From assembly GCA_937880925.1 (NCBI GenBank), contig CALGGB010000101.1, forward strand, positions 1 to 39,737: a DNA stretch of 39,737 nt, given 5' to 3'. Position numbers and translations under genes: made by a program. Under the pieces are notes generated by a model that did not search any database, was not told the origin of the DNA, and saw only the letters and a list, made by a program, of their open reading frames with translations. This DNA comes from an uncultured Rhodospirillaceae bacterium (GTDB lineage: Bacteria; Pseudomonadota; Alphaproteobacteria; SP197). Positions 25,001 to 32,911 of the stretch are shown one piece after another (within the stretch, counting starts at the first letter, position 1; each line of letters opens with the position of its first letter).

Positions 25001-25050
25001 TGGACCACGACCGGACGCAACGCCCGGCCCTTCCCGGCGCGTCCGGTCCA
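25001..25050 (-). promoter_or_regulatory. leader hairpin between the Mn riboswitch and the GDT1-type gene
   Basis: TGGACC-ACGA-CCGGACGC (25001-25018) is the near-perfect inverse of GCGTCCGGTCCA (25039-25050). It forms a strong stem just upstream of the start codon at 24977. No T-tract follows, so it is more likely part of an expression platform or an anti-structure than a plain intrinsic terminator. Confidence 0.5.
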
Positions 25051-25084
25051 TGGTCTCGCCAATGCCCGCTGCTGCAGGCCGTTT

Positions 25085-25195
25085 GCGCCATGACGGCAGG
25101 CCGAAGACCCGTCGCCAAGTATGTTGACGCAAACCCTCCTGGGAAACGGAGGCGGCTACTCCCCAAAGACGGTGGGGTCTTTAGCCTGCCGGAGA
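25085..25195 (-). promoter_or_regulatory. yybP-ykoY manganese riboswitch
   Basis: On the minus strand the leader contains GGGGAGTAGCCGCC (25151-25164 region) preceded by a stem (AAAGACCCCACCGTCTTT). It continues to GCGTCAACATACTTGGC (about 25115-25131) and GACGGGTCTTCGGCCTGCC. The GGGGAGUAGC and GUCAACAUACU segments are the conserved ligand-binding loops of the yybP-ykoY class, which senses Mn2+. The downstream gene belongs to a protein family repeatedly found under this riboswitch. Edges are approximate. Confidence 0.85.
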
Positions 25196-25274
25196 AGATG
25201 CCGCAAGGGGCGGCTCGCCCTTGGCGGCGAAGCCACCTGCCTCTAGCTTGCCCGCCTCACCCGAAGGCGGACCC

Positions 25275-26300
25275 ATGACGATTTCGAGCTTCGACGACAT
25301 CCGCGCCCTGATGGCGACCATGCCCCATGCCGACAGCGCCGCCATCGAGGCCGCACAGGCCCGCGACGGCCAGCTCACCAAACCGCCGGGCTCGCTGGGC
25401 AAGCTGGAGCATCTGGCGCTGTGGCTGGCCGCCTGGCAGGGGCGCAACCCGCCGCGTGCGCAGGACATCCAGTTCCTGGTCTTTGCCGGCAACCACGGCG
25501 TCACCGCCCAGGGGATCTCCGCCTTTCCGGCGGAGGTCACGGTGCAGATGGTGGCGAACTTCCAGCACGGCGGCGCCGCGATCAACCAGCTCGCCAGGCT
25601 CGCGGGCGCCGAACTGACCGTCATCCCGCTGGAGCTGGAGAAGCCCACCGGCGACTTCTGCGCCGGCCCGGCGATGAGCGAGGCCGAGACCTGCGCGGCC
25701 TTCCAGACCGGCTTTGAAGCCGTCAGCAAGGGCGATCTCTGCTGCATCGGCGAAATGGGCATCGGCAACACCACGGTCGCCGCGGCGCTCGCCGCCGCGC
25801 TCTTCGGCGGTGACGGCGCGACCTGGGCCGGGCCGGGCACGGGCCTCGACCCCGAGGGTGTGAACCGCAAGGCCGAGGTCATCGACCGCGGCCTGGCGCT
25901 GCACCGCGAGCGCCTTGGCGATCCGCTGCAGGCGCTGGCGTGCCTGGGCGGGCGCGAGATCGCCGCCATGGCCGGCGCGATCCTGGCCTGCCGCATGCAG
26001 CGCGTGCCGGTGATCCTGGACGGCTACGTCAACTGCGCGGCCGCCGGTGTGCTGAAGAAACTCGACGAACGCGCGCTCGACCACTGCCAGGCCGGGCACC
26101 GCAGCGCCGAACCGGCGGCGGGCCGCCTGCTGGGCGAACTCGACTTCGACCGCAACCTGGAGCCCCTGCTCGATCTCTCCATGCGCCTTGGCGAATGCTC
26201 GGGTGCTGCAGTCGCCGCGCTGATCGTCAAGGCGGCCGTCGCCACCCACGCCGGCATGGCGACCTTTGCCGAGGCGGGTGTGGCGGGCAAGGACGCCTGA
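25275..26300 (+). CDS. cobT: nicotinate-nucleotide--dimethylbenzimidazole phosphoribosyltransferase
   Basis: A 341-residue enzyme, called cobU in P. denitrificans. KPPGSLGKLEHLALWLAAW is the N-terminal substrate-loop signature. FAGNHGVTAQGISAFPAEVT, GEMGIGNTTVAAALAAALFG and GPGTGLDPEGVNRKAEVI follow. The end has AGHRSAEPAAGRLLGELDF and LDLSMRLGECSGAAVAALIV with the catalytic glutamate; most homologues have LGEGSG where this one has Cys. It makes alpha-ribazole-5'-phosphate from dimethylbenzimidazole. The ATG at 25275 follows an AAGGCGG. It is divergent from the GDT1-type gene and its riboswitch, and just upstream of mmcB. Confidence 0.95.
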   Translation: MTISSFDDIRALMATMPHADSAAIEAAQARDGQLTKPPGSLGKLEHLALWLAAWQGRNPPRAQDIQFLVFAGNHGVTAQGISAFPAEVTVQMVANFQHGGAAINQLARLAGAELTVIPLELEKPTGDFCAGPAMSEAETCAAFQTGFEAVSKGDLCCIGEMGIGNTTVAAALAAALFGGDGATWAGPGTGLDPEGVNRKAEVIDRGLALHRERLGDPLQALACLGGREIAAMAGAILACRMQRVPVILDGYVNCAAAGVLKKLDERALDHCQAGHRSAEPAAGRLLGELDFDRNLEPLLDLSMRLGECSGAAVAALIVKAAVATHAGMATFAEAGVAGKDA

Positions 26301-26305
26301 ACGCG

Positions 26306-26755
26306 GTGGTGGAGGACGCGCAGGAAACGGCGCAGACGCGCGAGGCGATCCTGCTGGCGCGCGGCGTCTGCCGGCTGTTCGACGCCATGGGCCATGCCTG
26401 CCTGACCGAGGTGACGGTCAAGAACGGCCGGCGCGCCGATGTCCTGACCATGGACGGCAAGGGCCGCTTCACCATCGTGGAGATCAAGACCTCGCTCGCC
26501 GACTTCCGCGCCGATGCCAAGTGGCCCGAGTACCTGGAGTTCTGCGACCGCTACTACTTCGCCGTGCCCGCCAACTTTCCCCAGGAGGTGCTGCCGGAGA
26601 ACCACGGCCTGATCGTCGCCGACGCCTGGGACGCCACCGTCCTGCGCGCATCCGAGGAAGCCGCCATGAACGGCGCCCGGCGCAAGGCCCAGACCCTGCA
26701 CTTTGCCCACCTCGCCGCGCGCCGCCTGCGCCTGCTGCTCGACCCGCCGGTATGA
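26306..26755 (+). CDS. mmcB: MmcB family DNA repair protein
   Basis: About 149 residues with a PD-(D/E)XK-like core: CLTEVTVKNGRRADVLTMDG then FTIVEIKTSLADFRADAKWP, providing the acidic and EIK catalytic-type residues. YLEFCDRYYFAVPANFPQEV and HGLIVADAWDATVLR complete the MmcB family pattern. Caulobacter mmcB is an SOS-linked repair gene; here no LexA box was identified. No ATG is available near the start, and the GTG at 26306 (or 26309) five to eight bases after the cobT stop is most likely. The close spacing suggests co-transcription with cobT. Confidence 0.88.
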   Translation: MVEDAQETAQTREAILLARGVCRLFDAMGHACLTEVTVKNGRRADVLTMDGKGRFTIVEIKTSLADFRADAKWPEYLEFCDRYYFAVPANFPQEVLPENHGLIVADAWDATVLRASEEAAMNGARRKAQTLHFAHLAARRLRLLLDPPV

Positions 26756-26756
26756 C

Positions 26757-27995
26757 GTGAACGCACCCCGCCCCGCGACGGCCGGCATGGCGGCGCTGAT
26801 GCGTGACGCCAGCTTCCGGCGCATCTGGTCGGTCGGCCTGCTGGGCGGCGTCGGACGCTGGCTGGAGATGCTGGTGCTGGGCATCTGGGCGGTGGAGACG
26901 ACGGGCTCGCCCTTCCTGGTGGCGCTGCTTCTGTTGTTGCGCATGGCGCCCTTCGTGCTGCTGGGGCCGATCGTGGGCGCCTTTGCCGACCGGCTGCCGC
27001 CGCGCCCCTTCCTGGCCGTGGGTTTTGCCGTGGCGACCGCCGTCTCGACCGTCGTGCTCTGCATCTTCCTTGCCGGTGTCGAGGCCTACTGGCTGGTCGC
27101 CACCGCCGCCGTCGTCACGGGCACGGTCTGGACCACCGACATGCCGCTGCGCCGGCGCATGCTGGGCGACATCGCAGGCTCCGACCGGCTCGCCGCCGCC
27201 ATGGGCACCGACAGCGCCACGGGCAACGCCACGCGCATGCTGGGCCCGCTGCTGGGCGGGCTGCTCTACGAGGCGCTGGGGGCGCCGGGCGCCTTTGCCC
27301 TTTCCAGCCTGCTTTACGGCGCCAGCGTCGTGCTGGTGCTGGGCCTGCCCGACATGCCGCTGGCCAGCGCCGCCGGACACCGGGCCGAACGCCTGGCGCG
27401 CCAGATGCGCGAGGCCGTGGTCTTTGCCGTCTCCAACCGCGACATGCTGGCGATCCTGGCGGTGACCGTGATCTTCAACCTGTGGTGTTTTCCCTTCGTC
27501 GCCATGATCCCCGTCATCGGTGCCGAGACCCTGGCGCTCGATCCCGCCTGGATCGGCGTGCTGGCGGCCCTGGAGGGGGCTGGCGCCTTCCTTGGCGCCG
27601 TGGTCGTGGCGATGACCGCGCGGCCGCGCTTCTTCCGCGCGATCTACGTCGGCGGCACGGGCGTCTACCTGCTGCTGATGCTGCTGGTCAGCGGCCTTGG
27701 CACCGTCTGGCCGGTGGCGCTGACGGTCTTTGCCATCGGCCTGGCCAGCGCCTGTTTCGGCTCGATGCAGAGCACGCTGGTCTACGCCTGCGCGCCGCCG
27801 GCGATGCGCGGGCGCCTCTTCGGCCTGCTGGTGCTGTGCATCGGTTCGGGCCTGCTGGGTTTTGCCAACATCGGCTGGATGGGCGACCTGCACGGCGGCT
27901 CGGCCGCCGCGCGCATCGTTGCGCTGGAGGGTATCGTGCCGCTGCTGCTGGTGCTGATCCTGTGGCGGCGCCTGCGCGGCGGCACCCCGAGCTGA
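26757..27995 (+). CDS. MFS transporter, MFS_3/enterobactin-exporter-like
   Basis: About 412 residues with roughly twelve membrane segments. SFRRIWSVGLLGGVGRWLEM at the start, LLGPIVGAFADRLPPRPF (loop 2-3 motif) and DRLAAAMGTDSATGNATRML resemble the MFS_3 exporters (EntS-like). The start is either the GTG at 26757, one base after the mmcB stop, or the in-frame ATG at 26787; no strong ribosome binding site decides. Substrate unknown. Confidence 0.82.
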   Translation: MNAPRPATAGMAALMRDASFRRIWSVGLLGGVGRWLEMLVLGIWAVETTGSPFLVALLLLLRMAPFVLLGPIVGAFADRLPPRPFLAVGFAVATAVSTVVLCIFLAGVEAYWLVATAAVVTGTVWTTDMPLRRRMLGDIAGSDRLAAAMGTDSATGNATRMLGPLLGGLLYEALGAPGAFALSSLLYGASVVLVLGLPDMPLASAAGHRAERLARQMREAVVFAVSNRDMLAILAVTVIFNLWCFPFVAMIPVIGAETLALDPAWIGVLAALEGAGAFLGAVVVAMTARPRFFRAIYVGGTGVYLLLMLLVSGLGTVWPVALTVFAIGLASACFGSMQSTLVYACAPPAMRGRLFGLLVLCIGSGLLGFANIGWMGDLHGGSAAARIVALEGIVPLLLVLILWRRLRGGTPS

Positions 27996-28065
27996 CCCCA
28001 GGCGAGGTCCTGCCTTCTTGCGCTGGATCAAGACGGCGCCGGGCAGGCCGTGGCATTCTTGCGCC

Positions 28066-29286
28066 ATGGTCGAGACACCGCCCCGCCCCACGCTGCAACG
28101 CCGTCTGGGCCTGATCGGACTGACGCTCTACGGCCTGGGCGTCACCATCGGCGCGGGCATCTATGTGCTGATCGGGCAGGTCGCCGGTCTTGCCGGTGCC
28201 GCCGCGCCCTTTGCCTTTCTGCTCGCGGCTTTCGTCGCGGGACTGACCGCCATGTCCTTTGCCGAACTTTCGGTGCGCCTGCCCCACAGCGCCGGCGAGG
28301 CGGTCTATGTCCGCCAGGGCCTGGGCAGCCCGGCGCTGGCCCTGGTGACCGGGCTGGCGGTGGCGCTGACCGGCATGGTGGCCGCCGCGGCGGTGCTGAT
28401 CGGCGCGGCGGGCTACCTTGCCACCCTGGCGCCGCTGGCGCCCTGGATCATCGCGCTTGCCCTGATCGTCGTGCTCTGCGCCCTGGCTGTCTGGGGCATC
28501 GCCGAGTCGGTTGCCGCGATCGGCCTGGTGACCCTGGTCGAGATCGGCGGCCTGCTGGTGATCCTGGCGGTGGCCGCCCCGGCGACGCTTTCCGGCGCCA
28601 CCTGGCCCGCTTCCGGCGACCTGCCTCTGGCGGCGGGCAGCTTCACCGCCGCGGTGGTCGTCGCGTTCTTCGCCTTCATCGGCTTCGAGGACATGGTCAA
28701 CGTCGTCGAGGAAGTGCGCGCGCCCCAGCACACCATGCCGCTGGCCATCGGCCTTACCCTGATTGCCACCACCGTGCTTTACGTCTCCCTGGTCTGCGCC
28801 GCACTGGGCGTGGCGGGTCCGGCCGAACTTGCCGACAGCACCGCGCCGCTCGCCCTGGTCTTCGAGCGCGCCACCGGGCTGTCGGCAGCCCCCTTTGCCG
28901 TGGTCGCGGGCATCGCCACGGTCAACGGTGTGCTGGTGCTCGTCATCATGGCCTCGCGCGTGCTCTATGGCCTGGCTCGCCAGGGCAGCCTGCCGGCGGC
29001 CCTCGGTCATGTCTGGGGGCGCACCGGCACCCCGGCGCTTGCGACCCTGCTGGTCGGGGCGGCGGTGCTGGCCGGCGCGCTGACCCTGCCCATCGCCCTG
29101 CTCGCGCAGGCCAGTTCCATGCTGACGCTGACCAGCTTCACCCTGGTCAACGTCGCGCTGATCGCACTGAAGCGGCGCGACGCGCAAGGCACCGGCGGCT
29201 TCCGCGTGCCGGTCTGGTGGCCCTGGCTGGCGGCGCTGGCGAGCAGCGGCGTACTGATCGCCGAACTTTGGCGCCTTCTGGCTTGA
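28066..29286 (+). CDS. APC-family amino acid permease
   Basis: A 406-residue transporter with about twelve hydrophobic helices. LTLYGLGVTIGAGIYVLIGQ in helix 1 is the substrate-binding GxGIF-type motif of the APC superfamily. ELSVRLPHSAGEAVYVRQGL and FFAFIGFEDMVNVVEEVRAP (helix 6 region) are also typical, as is IMASRVLYGLARQGSLPAAL. It probably imports or exchanges amino acids or polyamines at the inner membrane. The ATG at 28066 is preferred; upstream codons lack a hydrophobic or conserved start. It lies 70 bases after the MFS gene. Confidence 0.88.
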   Translation: MVETPPRPTLQRRLGLIGLTLYGLGVTIGAGIYVLIGQVAGLAGAAAPFAFLLAAFVAGLTAMSFAELSVRLPHSAGEAVYVRQGLGSPALALVTGLAVALTGMVAAAAVLIGAAGYLATLAPLAPWIIALALIVVLCALAVWGIAESVAAIGLVTLVEIGGLLVILAVAAPATLSGATWPASGDLPLAAGSFTAAVVVAFFAFIGFEDMVNVVEEVRAPQHTMPLAIGLTLIATTVLYVSLVCAALGVAGPAELADSTAPLALVFERATGLSAAPFAVVAGIATVNGVLVLVIMASRVLYGLARQGSLPAALGHVWGRTGTPALATLLVGAAVLAGALTLPIALLAQASSMLTLTSFTLVNVALIALKRRDAQGTGGFRVPVWWPWLAALASSGVLIAELWRLLA

Positions 29287-29353
29287 TCGAATCGGCAGCG
29301 GCTCCCACGTGCAGATGGAGCGTCATCCATCCGTCACAGCACAGGAGTTTCCC

Positions 29354-29842
29354 ATGCCGCACAGCAAACCCGTGAAGACCTGGATCGTCGTCGCCGATGC
29401 CGCCCGTGCCCGCATCATCGAGCAGGCCGCCCGCAACGAGCCGCTCAAGGTGATCGAGGAGCGCCATCACGAGGCCTCGCGCCAGCCTTCCCGGGAAATC
29501 GCCAGCGACGGCAAGGGCCGCTCCTTCGACAGCGGCGGCCAGGGACGCCACGCCATGGAACCCTCCACCGATCCGCAGCGCCACGAAAAGACCGTGTTCA
29601 CCAAGGAACTGGCCGAGGCGCTGAACCACGCCGGCAAGACCAACCGTTTCGACCGCCTGCTGATCGCCTGCCCGGCCCAGATGCTGGGCGAGTTGCGCCG
29701 CGATCTCGACAAGGCGGCCTCCGGCAAGGTCGCCGCGGAGTTCCCCAAGGATCTCAGCGCCATTTCCCTGCACGACCTGCCCGGCCACTTCAGCGACCAC
29801 ATCGTGGTGCCCGACCCTCGCGCCGGAAACGGCGGTCGCTGA
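29354..29842 (+). CDS. host attachment family protein
   Basis: A 162-residue soluble protein starting at the ATG at 29354 with ACAGGAG (29341-29347) as a good ribosome binding site. KTWIVVADAARARIIEQAAR, followed by a Gly/Ser/Arg-rich mid-region (GKGRSFDSGGQGRHAMEP), then HEKTVFTKELAEALNHAGKT and FDRLLIACPAQMLGELRRDL, matches the 'protein required for attachment to host cells' family (PF10116). The fold resembles eRF1/baeRF domains. The name comes from an Agrobacterium mutant; the true activity is unclear. Confidence 0.87.
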   Translation: MPHSKPVKTWIVVADAARARIIEQAARNEPLKVIEERHHEASRQPSREIASDGKGRSFDSGGQGRHAMEPSTDPQRHEKTVFTKELAEALNHAGKTNRFDRLLIACPAQMLGELRRDLDKAASGKVAAEFPKDLSAISLHDLPGHFSDHIVVPDPRAGNGGR

Positions 29843-29926
29843 TCCCGATACAGCCATGAGCGCCGTTGCGCCCATGGGCGCGCGGCGCTAATGCTGCATG
29901 CGCACATGCTTCCAGGAATGCCGCCG

Positions 29927-30982
29927 ATGAACATGCCCGAAGGTTACGCCGCCAAGCTGGCGCGCAAGCCGCAGATGAGCCCGGACCCCAAGGTCTATGT
30001 CAGCGCCGAAACCTACGAAGCCGAGCGGCGCGGAATCTTCGCGGCGACCTGGCAGTACGTCGGCGATGCCCGATCGCTGAAGAAGACCGGCGACCGCGTC
30101 GCCGCGACCTTCGCGGGTTTCCGCGTCGTCGTGGTCCGCCAGTCCGACGGCGGCCTGAAAGGCTTCCACAACATGTGCCGCCACCGCGCCGCCGCGGTCG
30201 TCCACGAGGACGGCTACGGGCGCTCGGCGGTGCTCACCTGCCCCTACCACCGCTGGGCCTACGGCCTGGACGGCGGACTGCGCACCACGCCGGAGTTCGG
30301 CGAGGTCCAGGGCTTCTGCAAGGAGGACTTCGGCCTGATGCCGGTCCATGTCGGGGAATGGCGCGGCCATCTCTTCGTCAACCTGGCCGAGACGCCCGAG
30401 CCGCTGGAGGCCGCACTGGGCGACATGCCGGGCCTGATCGCCAAGCGCCCGCTGGAGCGCTGCACGCTGGCCGACAGCTGGCATCTCGACTTCGACGCCA
30501 ACTGGAAGGTCTATACCGAGAACTACGTCGAGGGTTACCACGTACCCTCCGTGCATCCCCAGTTTGATGCCGAGCTGGAATCGGGCACCTTCACGACCAC
30601 TGCCTACAACCGCTGCATCGCCATGCGCGCTGGCGCCAAGGCGGGCGGCCTCTACGAGGGTCTGTGGACCTGGACCTGGCCGGCCTTCACCCTGGTCACC
30701 TTCCCCGGCGGCTACGACGTCTCGCGCATCGTTCCCCTGGGACCGCAGAAGACCCGCGCCATCTTCGATGTCTTCATCGACCCCGAGGCGGGTCTTTCGC
30801 AGGCCGAAATCAAGGACACCTCGCGCGCGATCCGCGATCTCGTCGCCGAGGACATGGCGATCTCGGTCGCCGTGCACGAGAACCTGGCCAGCGGCGTCTT
30901 TCCCGGCGGCCCGCTCTCGCCGCGCCACGAGGAGGGTGTCGCCCTGTTCCACGACATGCTGCGCGAGGCCGGCGTGGCCTGA
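29927..30982 (+). CDS. Rieske non-heme iron oxygenase, alpha (catalytic) subunit
   Basis: About 351 residues. The Rieske centre is NMCRHRAAAVVHEDG (Cys84, His86) with TCPYHRWAYGLDG (Cys105, His108). The mononuclear iron site is in ENYVEGYHVPSVHP (His205, His210), with an acidic ligand probably in AEDMAI further on. This is the aromatic-ring-hydroxylating/quaternary-amine demethylase group, which oxidises with electrons from a separate reductase; no reductase is adjacent, and the substrate cannot be named. AGGA nine bases upstream supports the ATG at 29927; an in-frame ATG at 29891 would add twelve residues. Confidence 0.9.
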   Translation: MNMPEGYAAKLARKPQMSPDPKVYVSAETYEAERRGIFAATWQYVGDARSLKKTGDRVAATFAGFRVVVVRQSDGGLKGFHNMCRHRAAAVVHEDGYGRSAVLTCPYHRWAYGLDGGLRTTPEFGEVQGFCKEDFGLMPVHVGEWRGHLFVNLAETPEPLEAALGDMPGLIAKRPLERCTLADSWHLDFDANWKVYTENYVEGYHVPSVHPQFDAELESGTFTTTAYNRCIAMRAGAKAGGLYEGLWTWTWPAFTLVTFPGGYDVSRIVPLGPQKTRAIFDVFIDPEAGLSQAEIKDTSRAIRDLVAEDMAISVAVHENLASGVFPGGPLSPRHEEGVALFHDMLREAGVA

Positions 30983-31074
30983 GTCCCCGTTCGGCTCAGT
31001 GGCGGCGCGCCACGTACCGGAAGTCCGCAACTGGCGAAAGCACAGGGCGGCATGGTGACCGCTCGAGGGCAGAG

Positions 31075-31686
31075 CTAGATGGCGACCCCGCCGGCCTCGC
31101 GCAGCAGCCTCTCCCTGTGGCGGGCAAGCCAGAGCAGCGGGATCGTGGCGTGGGAGGCCTGGATGCGGCCGTCGTCGACCATGGTCAGGGCCTCCTCCAG
31201 GGACAGGACGTGGACCAGGATGTCCTCGCCCTCCTCGGTCAGGCCGTGGATACCGGCCGCGCCGCTCAGATCGCACGGCGCGATGAACGCATGGACGCGG
31301 GTCGCGACCGCGCCGGGACAGGGCAGGATAGCGCCTGCGGGGATCATCCGGTCGATGGTGAGTCCGGCCTCCTCCACGGCCTCGCGGCGGGCGACCCCCT
31401 CGGGAGTCTCGCCGGGGCCGAGGTCGCCGGCGATGGTTTCCAGCAGCCAGGGCGTCTCGGTGATTCCGGCGACGGCGCCGCGGAACTGTTCGATCAGCAG
31501 CACCCGGTCGCTTGCGGGATCCCAGGGCAGGACGCAGGCGGCCTCGCCGAGGTCGAAGACCTCCAGCACCAGGGGGGCGCTCTCGTGCCCGGCGAAGGTC
31601 TCGTGGCGCAGGGTGATACGGTCGGCGCGGAAGTGGCCGCGCCAGATCGCCTCGCGCGCCTCGATGCGGTGGCGGCGCGGCGTCAT
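31075..31686 (-). CDS. NUDIX hydrolase, ADP-ribose pyrophosphatase type (paralogue 2)
   Basis: A 203-residue protein with a perfect NUDIX box at residues 87-109 (Gly87, Glu93, Arg101-Glu102, Glu105-Glu106, Gly108). The N-terminal region ITLRHETFAGHESAPLVLEV and CVLPWDPASDRVLLIEQFRG is typical of NudF-type ADP-ribose pyrophosphatases, which split ADP-ribose into AMP and ribose-5-phosphate. The ATG at 31686 overlaps the preceding stop by four bases (ATGA) and is preferred over the ATG at 31701. It is a tandem paralogue of the next entry. Confidence 0.88.
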   Translation of the reverse strand: MTPRRHRIEAREAIWRGHFRADRITLRHETFAGHESAPLVLEVFDLGEAACVLPWDPASDRVLLIEQFRGAVAGITETPWLLETIAGDLGPGETPEGVARREAVEEAGLTIDRMIPAGAILPCPGAVATRVHAFIAPCDLSGAAGIHGLTEEGEDILVHVLSLEEALTMVDDGRIQASHATIPLLWLARHRERLLREAGGVAI

Positions 31687-32291
31687 CGTCCGCGACTCCA
31701 TGCCTCGCGCACTTCTTCACGATGGAGTGCGAGCCAATAGACCGCGACGATGGTGTTGCCGGCGACGATGCGGCCGTCCTCGGTCATGGCGAGCACCTCT
31801 GTAAAGGGCAGGACGTGGACCTTCATGTCCTCGTGTTCGTCCTGCAGGCCGTGGACACCGCCGGCGCTGGCAGCATCGACCGGGGCGACGAAGACATGGA
31901 GCTCCTCGGTCACCGCGCCGCAGCTCGGCAGAAAACTGGTGACATGGCGCAGTTCGTTGAGTGCGAGGCCCGCCTCCTCCATCGCCTCGCGTCGGGCGAC
32001 CTCCTCGGGCTTCTCGCCGGGTTTCATGGCGCCGGCGATGGCTTCGAGCAGCCAGGGGCTTTTCGCTGTGGGGATGGCGGCGGCGCGGAACTGCTCGACC
32101 AGCACGACCTCGTCGCTCACGGGGTCCCAGGGCAGCACGCAGGCGGCATGGCCACGGTCGAAGATCTCCAGGCCGTGGACGTCCGACCAGCCGCCGCGGA
32201 ATGTGGTGTGGCGCACCTGCCAGCGGTCGGCGCGGAAGTAGCCTTCGTAGAGCGGTTCCCTGGCGACGATCTCGTACTTCTTTTCGTTCAC
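31683..32291 (-). CDS. NUDIX hydrolase, ADP-ribose pyrophosphatase type (paralogue 1)
   Basis: A 202-residue NudF-like protein with a NUDIX box at residues 87-109 in the same register as its downstream paralogue. WQVRHTTFRGGWSDVHGLEI and CVLPWDPVSDEVVLVEQFRA correspond to the same segments of the paralogue, indicating a tandem duplication. The start is a GTG at 32291 that overlaps the macrodomain stop as GTGA; no ATG fits. Probable hydrolysis of ADP-ribose or a related nucleoside diphosphate sugar. Confidence 0.88.
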   Translation of the reverse strand: MNEKKYEIVAREPLYEGYFRADRWQVRHTTFRGGWSDVHGLEIFDRGHAACVLPWDPVSDEVVLVEQFRAAAIPTAKSPWLLEAIAGAMKPGEKPEEVARREAMEEAGLALNELRHVTSFLPSCGAVTEELHVFVAPVDAASAGGVHGLQDEHEDMKVHVLPFTEVLAMTEDGRIVAGNTIVAVYWLALHREEVREAWSRGR

Positions 32292-32827
32292 GTTGCGATT
32301 CCCTTGTTCGCCAGCGCCGCACGATAGACCGCCGCATCGCCCTGCGAGAAACAGCAGAAGACAACACGCTGCGGCAGCGCCTGTGTTTCGAGGAAGGCAG
32401 CGGTCGCGTCCACCGCAATCGCCGTCGCGGCTTCGAGGGGATAGCCGTAGATGCCCGTGGAGATCGCGGGAAAGACGATGCTCGCCAGACCCTCCCGCGC
32501 GGCGATGGCGAGGCTCTCGGCATAACAGGATTCCAGAAGCGCCGCCTCGCCCGCGCCGCCGCCGTGCCACACCGGCCCGACGGTATGGATGACATGGCGC
32601 GCCTTCAGGTCGAACCCCGGCGTCAGCACCGCCTGCCCCGTGGGGCAGCGCCCGATGGCGCGGCAGGCTTCCATCAGGCGCGGCCCCGCGGCGCGGTGGA
32701 TCGCGCCATCGACCCCGCCACCGCCGCGCAGCCCCTCGTTGGCGGCGTTGACGATGGCGTCGGCCTCCAGCGTGGTGATGTCGCCCGTGACAAGCGCGAT
32801 ACGCTGCGAACCCTCCATGGTCCTCAT
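32288..32827 (-). CDS. macrodomain protein, O-acetyl-ADP-ribose deacetylase type
   Basis: About 179 residues. LVTGDITTLEADAIVNAANE then GLRGGGGVDGAIHRAAGPRL is the MacroD/YmdB signature, with the asparagine and aspartate implicated in catalysis. HVIHTVGPVWHGG and VFPAISTGIYGYPLEAA close the ADP-ribose pocket. Such proteins remove O-acetyl or mono-ADP-ribosyl groups and release ADP-ribose. The ATG at 32827 follows AGGAAAGG closely; 32818 is another candidate. It is the first gene of a three-gene overlapping unit with two ADP-ribose pyrophosphatases. Confidence 0.92.
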   Translation of the reverse strand: MRTMEGSQRIALVTGDITTLEADAIVNAANEGLRGGGGVDGAIHRAAGPRLMEACRAIGRCPTGQAVLTPGFDLKARHVIHTVGPVWHGGGAGEAALLESCYAESLAIAAREGLASIVFPAISTGIYGYPLEAATAIAVDATAAFLETQALPQRVVFCCFSQGDAAVYRAALANKGIAT

Positions 32828-32911
32828 CCTTTCCTGCAAACCTGACCCTGCGGGGATGACAGGGCGATACGCCAGCGCCTATCGTGCCCGCCCGCTTCAG
32901 AGAGACAACCC

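Noticed and set aside
32828-32839. TTG start for the macrodomain gene
   Set aside because: ATG codons at 32827 and 32818 lie closer to purine-rich ribosome-binding sequence and to the conserved domain.
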